From Nereocystis luetkeana (lineage: Eukaryota; Sar; Phaeophyceae; Laminariales; Laminariaceae), in assembly GCA_031213475.1 (NCBI GenBank), contig JARUPZ010000007.1, forward strand, positions 1,757,457 through 1,821,456: a stretch of DNA of 64,000 nt. The letters run 5' to 3'. Below, in pieces: positions 26,701-38,700 of the stretch. Position numbers and translations under genes: made by a program. Under the pieces are notes generated by a model. It was not told the origin of the DNA and made no database searches. It saw only the letters and a list, made by a program, of their open reading frames with translations. Each line of letters starts with the position of its first letter. Position 1 is the first letter of the stretch.

Positions 26701-29700
26701 ACTGTCTTATCTACTCTGATTGCTGCATAACGACGACGTACTATTAACGAGAGTACCAGGGCCCGAAACGTTTTTCATGATGACCGAATAGGAAAAAAAT
26801 GGATGTGATTTTATTTGAAGAGAATTTCGTGAAAATTTTGCTCTTGGGTCCTATCGAAGAATGGCGTTTTTGAAAAGAAAAACACGAATAACGCACAGTG
26901 GTCAACAAACACCAGGAGGGAACGAGGGAGGCGAGCGACGGCCCGCGTCCTCCCCGGGGGAGGCGCCGCGGTCAGCGGCCGATTGTTTCTGCCGGCAACG
27001 CCCAAGAGGCTATCGCCCTGGGCAAGCCTTGGGTGCCTGCCGCAGCCCCGAAGCCCCACGCAGGCAGCAGCGACGGGGATACAGCGATCGAACTTCCGAG
27101 CGAAGTCGTAACCTGGTCGGTGCTCGTGTGGTTCGCGAGGCAGAGAGGGATGAAAAACTGGGTTTGCGACGGCCTTGTAATTTTTTGAGGCGCCGCGGAT
27201 GGTCTAGTCTGGACTATTAATAGGGGGCGTCGGACCTCGCGCTGCGGCTGGTCCGGTGGCCCGGTCTCCCGGGAATGGTGGATCGCACTTGTGAAGCAGT
27301 CGACGACATGGCTCAAGTTTGCATGGCTTGCTTCGGTTTCAGGAACATGCCACGTCGAGTTGGACGAACTCCCCAAATTGAATATCACGAAGAGCGAAAG
27401 AAGAAAGAAGCCCCAAAAGACTTGTTGTCGAATTCGTATTTTTTCGTTGAACTCGGATCAAATGTCAAAATGCCTGCTTGGTGATTTAATTTTCGACCGA
27501 TCAGATACAAATCAAATCAAACAAAAAAAATATTGGCGGAGTATCATGAAATATTTTTATCGTTAAGATGGGCCCTTAATGAGCTGTATTATCTCGGTGG
27601 CGTAGTTTTGTGGTCACAGAGCCTATCTCTTGATAGGATTGAGGATTCAGCCCGGACTCTGGTTGTGTTCGATATCGACGGGTCGAAAGAGCCGTTAAAT
27701 GTGAAAAAACATGCCTGGTACACATACTCGTACCATATTAATATTACGGGGGACCATAGTAAATAGGACCAAATATTGCTGGTAAAAAATAGTTAAATAT
27801 ATCGGTTTTTGTGTGTACCGTAGGTCCTATATACTATGCCCCCCCACAATAGTCGCATTCTCCTTGTGTGTATGCCCCTGTGGGTTACTAAATTCGTTCC
27901 TGTGCGGTCTTGCGCTCGGGGAGCAGGATATGAATAACTATGTACGACAACAGCAGTAGCTGTCGTTAACTTGTGTGCGTTCGGCAGAATAGTTTTGGAG
28001 GTCGTAACATCGCTGGCAAATCAAGTGCGATCGTCTATACACGGCTTCCACCAGCTCGCCATGGGCCCCTCCCTAGTTTTCGGGACCGTGGAGAGCCGAA
28101 ACACGGATTCGCTCAACAAACATATTTGAAAAACAACATCAGCTGTGAGATCAGCATTGCCAAGGTATTGTTCTGTTGGGTTTGTGAATTTCGGGTAGGG
28201 TTTGGGAAGTGAGACGTCAAGACGCTCCTTGTAGGTTTTGGGAAGTCTTGCAGCGCTAACAGAAGAATCGGATATTTGTGTTACGTCGTACAGAACCTAC
28301 AGAACTCCCGTACAGTAGGTGCATGGGTGTTGTACCCGTCCCCGTACCCGCACCCCGGTATTTTATTACAACGTGTCGTCAAAGGACGGGTATTGGTACA
28401 CGGGATATTGTTCCCGTACGCCGGGTGTTGTGCCACATGCGTGCAGAACATACGTAGGTTCCGCGTACGAGTAAGGATGTCGCACAGAACCTACAGAGGT
28501 TCCGGGCACGGGCTTGAATGCCCCACAACACCTTACTGACGTTCGGGGTACAGGTAATACCGGGGAAAATACCAAAACACCTCAGGTATGGTTGTGTACG
28601 CACCCTGCAGAAAATAGCCTTACACACTTCCCTCAAAACTCATACCTGGTATTTGGAAGCACCGTATACCGTGGTACCGCACCAAGCTATTACATAGGTA
28701 CATAGGTACAGTGCGGAAACTGCTGTACCAGGTACATATACAAATGTACGAGGCCACATTTTTTGTTTTGCTCCTCAAAAGAAATTGCAAGGCGAGGCAT
28801 TCCGGTGCACCCACTGCTATGATACTTCGTACCTGGTAAGTCTTTGTGCCACTCTCAGATGGTGTGGTCATATACAGCCGAAGCAATGTGGCAGGGCGAC
28901 AGCAGGACAGGTTAGGTATAGATATACCAGAGGTAGGCACGAGTATACTGCTGTGATACTGGGTGCGTGGTACAAATCGGGAAATACAACAGGACAAAAG
29001 CCCGTGAAACCTGTACAAACAAACATGGCACATCATACCAGGGTAGACGAGTAGCATGTGCCGAAAAGTAACTTCGTACTGATCATTTCTCACACTCGCA
29101 GCCATGAGTGCTGAAATGTAACTTCGCAACGGTTATTTCTCACACAACACTAGTAGAAGTACAGACAGACTACAAAAAAGAGGTCTTGAACTACGAGTAC
29201 CGTAAAATAGGGTCAGGGCAGCTCTGCTGCTGCCGCTGGGTTCACGAATCTGACGCGCTGCCGCTTTGAAGTTCCTGTGGTCAGGTAAATTGATTCTCAC
29301 TGCTGCACCTCCGGTATTCACCTGTCATCTCAAATATCAAACGTGCGGCCTATGCCTCGGGTGCCACGTACCTAATTAATAATGCGATTGTTGAGTAAAA
29401 GAGGTGCCACGTCCACGTATGTCTACGGTCTGTATTTAGTAGCCGTGATGTGACGGAGGACTGATTTCGACCATGGTCAACAGAGCTTTTCGACACGGAA
29501 CACTTGAAGGAATAAAAAAACAAGTTCATAATTTTACAAACACGTTCCAGACACTGGTTGTGCTGGATGTCGACGGGTAGGAAGAACGGTTCAATGTGAC
29601 GAACAGAAGAGCTCACACAGGAACCAGGAACCAGCTACCAACTGGTTTTGAGACACACGCTCTAGTGGCAACCATTGTTCAATATTGAATCTGAATCTGA

Positions 29701-32700
29701 TACTATAATATTAATATTATTAATATTAATATTCAATACGTAGAGCTGCTGTATATACTACTGACTGCTGTAGTATAATTCGTACGTGCTGAAAGTCTAT
29801 CACATGCCAGTTTTTCGAACGCGCCTATTGATAGTGTATCAAGTGGAGTAATACGGTACCTACTACGAACGATATCCTTCTCCTTTTCTTGGCCAAATTA
29901 TCGTATTATATTCCTTCTTGTTTTCTCTCTACTTCCGTACAATACCTTGTACTGCTGTACCAGTATTCGTAGCCATGCAACCCTATTCAATTGTTGAGAG
30001 CGCCTTGCAGCGTGGGTAGGCACAATTCGATGCGAGTCGACGAGGGAAGAAAAGGCTGAAATATTCTCGCGATAAAAATGAAGGCACGTACCGTAGCGGG
30101 AAGGGGGTAGAAGAGCCTGCTATGTGACCCCGGATCTGAGTTACGAGTGGGAAGGAGAGAGAAAAGAAGATGTGCGAAGATATTGAATGGGATGAGCAAA
30201 AAAAAAAACAAAAAAAAAAAACTATTTATCTAGTCATATTGATAGTCATATACTGATGTATAAATAAAAAACAACAGCTGGGAGATCGAGGATCTGGTCG
30301 AAACTCGTACTTGCAAGGATTGCGTGATACTTCCATCGCGCGTACTACGGGGGTGTACGTGTCATAAACATGGTGCGAACCACACCTCTTATCCACACGT
30401 AGTCAGTGGGGTTACTGACACCAGGCATACTACTACTGATGTGACCACGGATTCCTTCATTCGAGGGCTAATGTGAGAACAACAACAACAACAGCAGCAG
30501 TTCTGCCCATAACATGTATACCAGTATATCGTACGTCGATATATTATGGTGCCGGCTCTATTACCGAGGAACGCAACGGCATCCTACATATTCGGAGCGG
30601 CAAGCTGAAAGCAACAACAGCAGGGCGTCACGTGGCGGGGCAGGCCGGCTTCTTGATTCTGCATTATATCCCCGAGAAACTGAACCGGGGCTCCGGTCCC
30701 GTAATATACACGAGGTACAGCAGGGTATGTACTGTTGTAGTACCTGATATGGACGATTTTCTCGACGACTACAAGAAATGTTTGAGCGGGTAGGGAGCAG
30801 GTCGAACGTAGGGCGATACGAACGGTGCACGAAAAGCTAGGCTAAACAAAACAAAACGAGACCACGCCGCTGCTGCCTGCACACAGCACACCGCAGCTTC
30901 CGAGTTACTACTAATATTAATATTGATAGAATAAACTATAAATAAAAAAAGCTACCAGTACATACTCGTACTCGTACGTCGTAGATTTAGCACTATCAAA
31001 TACTCAACATTTGCACAGTTTCAACTGTTGTTGTGAATAATGCTGGTTGTACGAGGGACACCCCTCTGTTGTTGTAGGTGGCTTTCTTAGCTCCGGAGGT
31101 GGGAAACAAAATAAACTCACCCACGGGCTTCCTGCACTGGGTCGTTTGTCATTATTACTGATGCATGCATGCCGATACCGGCGTGTGCACAAGAGCAAGC
31201 ACGGCGCGAGGACTGTCAAAAGATGTGCCACTTGCCGGTCACACAGAGCACCAGTGCAGTAGTCGTGGGACTACAAGGACTTGCATCCACGTTTTTTTTG
31301 GGGGGGGGAAACTTCGGGATGGTGTTGGTTTCTTCATTCACCGGTGTAAGAGTATATCGACCACCTACAACCAGGTATCCTATCTTACGTATTAGGTAAT
31401 ACATGAGACATACCACACGAAGGAAGTATCACTGCTGTCGCTAGGAAATAGCGAAGCAGGATATCGGTCGCTAGGAAACCATGAGGGAGGACACTTGAGC
31501 ATTAATAGCTGCCAATTTGTGTGGGTTGGTGGAAAGGGTTCCATGAAATTTGATCGTACGCGAGGAGTGCGGCGGTCGAAACATGACTCTGCAAACCAGG
31601 TAAAACTCGGTCTTAGCCAACTCGCAAGGGGCCCCTCGTTTGTGCGTTGCCGCGCAAATTAGAAACTCGCTTTCTAGTAAAAAAACACACACAACCGTTA
31701 CTCAGTGCTGTTCGCGGGTGGGTGCGTACAACTTTTTCTCCTCGGGTAATACTAATATTCCACTCCAGAGTTACTGGAGCCTGTCCTGTCCTGTGCTGGA
31801 GTCTGTCCTGTGCTGAAGCTTGTCCGGTGCTGGAGCCTGTCCTGCGCTGGAGCCTGTCCTTTGACCACGGGCTGCATTGTAGTTGTGTTTGTGAGATAAT
31901 GTCAGAACAACAACTACACGCAAGCGCTTTTTCTGCAGGAGCAATTTGTAGGCACGGGTCTGTCACGGAATTTCAAGCGTTGATGCTTTTACGCTTTTAC
32001 CGGCCCAGCTCTCACTTGCACCCTGATTCAACGCCGACCTGGTGCCAACCGAACCTCCGCCCTCCAAAGTAACCCTGCGCATATGATCATTAATAGCCGC
32101 CGGCTGGGCCAACCAATCAATCTCACCCTGAGCGACTTTATCGATCAAAATCGGGGTTTCCAGTCTGAACAAAGCGGCCACAGAACCAAAAACAGAGCAA
32201 CACACGAACTAATTTGGTGTATAAATGTATTTTATCAATGTCTGACAAGTGTTTTTTTCCCCCACAGGGCTCACATCTATGAATACTTGAGATATGTGAC
32301 CCACTTCTTCAGCTACAGTATAGTAGTAGGCGTACTCGATTACACACAAATCTATGTACGTTTAGGCGGGACTTGAATCACAAAAAAGGGGGCAATCATT
32401 TAGGAGTCATCCCCGGGTTTCAGGCATTGCGTTTCGAGTTAGGGTTATGGTTAGTCGCCGGTCTGGAGGGCTGTGACAAGCTGGAGCGAAAGGATTTGAC
32501 GGGATGCACACAAACACACATACATGTCATACGACCATTGTAGGGTTCAAGGCTTTACCACGAGAGACGCCACCGCCGGCGTTGCACCCCGGTCTGGGGG
32601 GCTTGGCTGGTTTACTGGAGAGGATGGGGGCGGCGGGGAAAAGCGAAACGCAAGACCTCACACCCGGGGGTGGCTCCTAAATGCCCCCGAACTCGTCATT

Positions 32701-35700
32701 TACACCCTCTTATGACCCCAGTCCCAAACTACCTACAATTTCAGCACTTTGTCCCCACATAATATATATGGGAGTGCGGTGCTATAGGCCTATATTCTTC
32801 ACATGAGACCGTTCAACACCTCGAACCATTCTTCCTACCCGTCGACTTCCAGCACAACCAGTGTCCGTGCTGATTCTTCATTCCTACGAGCTGATTCCAG
32901 CTACACAGCCGAGGCTTAGCAGGTTTGCACTTTTGCATTTGGTTCTTGAGAGTTGGAAGACGAAATTTGGCATGGTTGTGCGTCAGGACAAGATGAAAAG
33001 GCTGGCCACTGGTCTTTTGTTATTTTACTTTTTCTGGTTCATTTTTCAGTTTTTTTTCAAATTTTTTCGTCAACGTTAACCCTTTTAGGACCGGAGTCCC
33101 GTTTTGGGGGCAAACAACTTGAAATTTGAGTGGTTTGTCCCCAAAATGGGACTCCAGATCGAAAAGGGTTAACACTGCCTCATTCACGAAAAAAAAAATC
33201 GGAAAAGATCAGTGGCCAGTTTTTTTTGTCTTGCTTACGACGCACAACCATGCGAAATTTCATTTTCCAAATCTCAAAAACCAAGCGCGAAAGTTATTCC
33301 CGTGGACAGTAATTTTATCCTCAGGGTTGTTAAAAAGCTGGAAAAGCTCAGTGCATTTTGGCAGGCGTTAAATATAACAGCCTCCTTGAATGTTTCGCAC
33401 CACAAAACAAGTGTCACCCACGTCTTCCCCTTGTTGATACGATCATATCAACACTGCTATTAATAGCGTCGAACTATTCAACGTACTGGCCGATTTAGGT
33501 CCCAAATACGAGCTCATATGGACTTTACTACAGGCAGTTTAACCCCCCCCCCGCAACAACGCCTCAAGTAATACAAACAATGTCCACATCTTGCGAACTA
33601 CAACTGGCACGCCAAAAATCTCTTCAGCGATGTGCTCCCGTTGTTCATGCGGGCATGTGGATATATCTATTACGGAGGACCATAGTTAATAGGACCTGTG
33701 GTATACAGAAAAACCTATATATTTGACCGTTTCTACTAACAATATTTGGTCCTATTAACTATGGTCCCCCGTAATAGTGTTGAGAATTCCGACGTTTTCC
33801 GGTTTTTATTGCCAGAAGGTGGAACATGATGTGTGGCGCTGGAACCAGCTCGTAGAGAGATAAAGGCTCTGTGATAAAACTACGACACAACAGAGACTAC
33901 AGCAGTAAAAGTATATTGCTAGTTAGTGAGAAGATGACATCGTGCTGGATACATCTGCCACGACATACACCTTCTACCATGCCCTGACAAAGAGAAGCAT
34001 CGTAGGAAACAACGAAGTAATGCGTACCAGTACTACACCTGGTATATGTTTTTTTGTCTCTTCTTTTTTCATTGTCTTTCATTCCCGTTTGTACCTCTTC
34101 GTGTCTTTGTTAGTATGGTCCGTTTTGCCTTTTTTTGCGTTTTGCTGTCTGCTTCTGTTTTTGTTTAGTTTAGTTTTTTTGCTTCGCTCCACCTTCTTGT
34201 TCAGGTTTTTGTCTGCTATTAATAGTCTCCTTATTTTCTTCCCTGGTGTCCGCAGTGGTGGAGTGCGTATGCTTGTTTTTTGTTTTTGCCTCTGTTTTAC
34301 TACCGAGGTATTTCTTCCACTCCAGAGTTATTGGAGCCTGTCCTGCGACCACGGACTGCATTGTATTGTGAGTTAATGTGAGAACAAAAAACAATAGATA
34401 TATATGTAACACATACGTACCAGGTATTTTTACCAGGTATCATATACCAGGTACCTGGTACTGACTATGTTCAAGTGCTTTTTTTTTGTTCCACGTTCCA
34501 TTTATTAGGGTTGCCCTTAATCTCCATCTCCTTCCTATAAAACAGTCGTAACTCAGATCCGGAGTCATAAACCAAGCTTTTCCGCCTCCCTAGAGTGCCA
34601 GGGACACATGTCAAGCGAGGCAAAACTTGCGCTGTCGAGGGTAAAGGGCCGAGTGTTCCGGATTAAAACCTAGTGGTGTGGTGTCAGTGCCATATCAAGG
34701 AAAGGTTGCTGTTTGTCAAGGCGGGAAAATGCTGTCTCCTGACATCTATGTTTCTCCCTACTGCGGTTTTCGTCTTCATTTCTATCGCGAGATGGGTTAC
34801 ACCCCTTTATTCCCTCGTCGACTCGCACACCAATCACGCCGTCCCTCAAAATAGGGTCAAATTTTATTCGGTTTGAATATAAAAAAGATCACCGTATTTA
34901 GGGACATACCGGTAGGATTCACTGCTGTGTCATACCCGGTCGTACTCATGAAAACAAGAAAAAAAAAAAAAAAGTCGGAGATGGCCTCATGCGGGTTCGT
35001 ATTCGAGTCATGCGAGCGACGCAAAACGGGTAGTACAACGCCCCCCCCCCCCCCCTCCTGGGGAGGCTCTATCGCTTGTACGTATAATATGGTAGTACAT
35101 GCGCCATTCCAGCTTCGGGCAAACTGCCAGCACGCATCACATACCAGGATTGAAGAATCGGCACGGACACTGGTTGTGCTATTAAATAGATATCGACGGG
35201 TGGACAAGTAAGTGAGTGGAAAGAACCATTCATAATCAGAAGAACACAACATAGCAGGTAGGTACACAGCAGGCATAATCCGGTTTTAAATCCAAAGCAG
35301 CAGTACACCGGGACGTTGTAAGTTGTACAGCAGAATGTAGAAACGCCAGAAACGAGGAATGCTGTGCGAAGAGAGCGATGACGTCGGGTGAAGGGCGTGA
35401 GCCGAAATTTCGCAAAATGAAGACGATCTGGACTTGTATCGGCCAACGGGGGATCGAGATAGAGATGGCAAATGACGCGGTCACAATCAGAGAAGTATAT
35501 TTCCACCATTATTCCACACAACAATCAAAATCAAGGGCGGGTCTACGGAGCGCAAGAAGAGACAACAGCAGTATGAAACGAAAAATGAAGAAAATGTCGA
35601 AAACCATTGTGTGTGTACGAGTGTACCTACACGTACGGTAAGCACCGAGCGGTAACACTCACATTTAGTGACGTACATACCCGGATCGAATTGATTAATA

Positions 35701-38700
35701 AATATCTTCCGAGTTACCTCTTCGTGCGGATATGCTCGTACGCCGTTATTGTCTTCACATTAAATCGTCCTTCCCACCCAGCTTCATCAGCACACCCAGT
35801 GTACGTCCTGATTCCTCATCCTAGAGAGACACTGATTCTGTTCGTCACAGACTGTGAAACAGAGGAAGACAAGAAAATAAAACTATCAATAATAATCGTT
35901 CGAAACTACCAGGTATGAAAGTATGAAATACAACGCGCTCCGCTTCGTGGGAGGCTATTCGCTATTCGCTGCCTGCTACGACGCTCGCTCGAGGGAGGAG
36001 TAAAATCGAACAAAATAAAGTGTGAACAAGCAGACAGGATGCTCATGACGTGGCGCAATGGGCGCCTTGCAAATGCCATGAAACGTTCAGTTGCGCAGGA
36101 AAAAACACGCCTGGTTTGTGAGGTGGTTAAATGGGCGACATGCAAATGCCAAGAGCTAAATGGGGGTTAAATGGGCGACATGCAAATGCCAAGAGCTAAA
36201 TGGGGCATGACAAAGCGTGTCGGCCTTCTTTTCAAGGGAGGCTACGTATCTCGCTCAGTTTTGACAGCTTTTCAAATCTGACTCGAGTTCCGAAGATCCA
36301 TTTCTTGGCTTGTTTCGACTCTTTAGTAGGTAAAACTTACAACAATTAATATTCGGATATTTCCGCTCGGATGTACTGTCAGGTGAGCTGAGTTGGGTGT
36401 GATTTTCGATAAAAACGCTAAAAGAAAAGGTTTTCATTTGTAGAAGATTGAACGGAGATTCAATGTGGGAACGGCTATCTATCTCGCTCCGTTTGGACTG
36501 CTTTTCGATTGTGACCCAAGCTCAGATGACTCATTTTGGTTTTTGTTTCGACTCTCGAACAAAATTACTTGATATTAAGGATTCAATTGTTGAGAGCGCC
36601 TTGCAGCGTGGGTAGGCACAATTCGATGCGAGTCGACGAGGGAAGAAAAGGCTGAAATATTCTCGCGATAAAAATGAAGGCACGTACCGTAGCGGGAAGG
36701 GGGTAGAAGAGCCTGCTATGTGACCCCGGATCTGAGTTCCGAGTTGGAAGGAGAGAGAGAAGATGTGCGAAGATAATAAATGGCATGAGCAAAAAAAACA
36801 AAAAAAAAAAGTACATATTTACGGTCTTGGACTTGATGTGAGCTGAGCGGAGCTGGGTGCGATTTTCGATAAAAACGGGAAAAAACGAAAAACTGATCCG
36901 CAAAATAATCGAAGAAGGACGCTCGGAAGGTTCTCCGAGAGGTGGAGTTAGGCAGGCGTGTTCTGGGTGGGAGTTCTGATAGCTCGGCAAGGACTTTCAG
37001 TCAAGTGTGCGGCCACGATAAATTCCTTGTTGAAGTGTGGTTGAGATAAATGTAATTACTGCTGTCTGCATATAATAGACCCATGGTACAACATACGACG
37101 GCTGCCTGTAGACTACGTATTGCTGCTGCTGTATCGTATAATATCCTAGATACAGCAGTACTCGCTTCGTACATGGTGCCTGGTAGATGATTGTGTTCGG
37201 CTCTATGGATCTAGTGTCTGGCTTGGTTGGCGCCATCTCCCAGCGACAAAGACACGGGAACGGAATGGCAAAGGGGCATCCACTGAGGCGCCGCGTGGTC
37301 GCTGGTCGTGGGCGGCGGAGCAGAAGAAAGACCAAATATGAAAGATAAAGATTTCCCGAGAGCAACAACAAAAAAGTCCGGCCGGAGTCTCTTGGGCCAG
37401 ACGAGGGGACCACGCGGACCGTAGCCGGTAGGGCGAGATGTGCGTGTCCATCTCCAGGGAGGGCAAGAAACCGCTTGGCAGGTGGAGACGCCTAAGATAC
37501 TCCTCACTCCTTCCTTTTACAGAGGAAGCCAGCCATCCTCTACTAGTAGTGCTACAATCCGACATCCAATCCATAAAAAAAAAAAAAAATAAAAAAAAAA
37601 AACTTACCGAACATCCATCCATCTTTTGCACGTTTCACCATTCTTCATGCTATCCCTGCGTACCATAAGGACATACATGACTCACTGCGAATCAAACTTA
37701 CTCGAAGAACCAACAACTTGCGCTGCATGAACAGGCACATATTTGTAGCACCACTACAGCGAGCACATGACTCGCGAATGGTATATACGAGTCCGTAATG
37801 TTTTTTACTCTTCGCTTTTTACCTGTACCGCCATCCGGAACCTCAGCCTGCAACACACCATCTATCTTTACCTCTGGTATATTATCAACGACTACACAGG
37901 TACCAACGATTAACGTACGCCGCGCCGAATGCTTTATACGAAGTACCAGGTACCAGGTATACAACATGGATTATTGATACGATACGTGCACATCATACTC
38001 GTGGTACTTGGGGCATCCAAAACAACGCCACATCGATAGACAGGCAGCGGCAGCAGCGCGGGTTCCATCCAGAGTCGACAAGACGGAACAACATGATACG
38101 GCAGTGTACAAAAGACAAGACAAAAACAATGAAACAATTTTCATGGCAGAGATTTATTTACATTCGTCATCACAACGAGAACAAGACAAAACAACAAAAA
38201 ACGACAGCAACAACTACTGCACTACCAGGTACATCAACAGCAGCAACAACAACACAACAACCACAAACGGATCAACCACGAGCATATAAATATGGTACGA
38301 GCATCCTCGTTGTCCATTCCATCCATCCATTCATCCATCACCGATCCAGTATCTCCCAGAGGACAACGTTTGAACTTCCCAACCAACATGCACGAAATAA
38401 TTAAATGAAACATACAAAAGATGGTGTGTGGTGTCGGGGTGCTGGATCCCGCCGGAGTCCGCAACCTTCTGGCTCTGAAACAGCGAGCTTTCTATCTTTT
38501 TTATACGTTCGTTCCTGTGCCAAGTACGCTACTTTATACCGACATTTCATATTAGGGGGCCGCAGACAGTGCCTGGCAGAGACCACCACCTCCCCGGCTG
38601 CGCCCAGCCCATCGTGCATTATGGGGTGCTCCAGCTGCTGCTGTTGCTTCTGCTGTGGTGGTGTGGTCTGGTTTGTGCTGCTTGCGACGACAACATTATA

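Noticed and set aside
31963..32205. Minus 80-codon frame (LIDKVAQGEIDWLAQPAAIN..) as a gene
   Set aside because: Protein-like, but the opposite strand is equally open, there is no domain, and it is surrounded by repeats in intron 1. Worth a database search but not supportable here.
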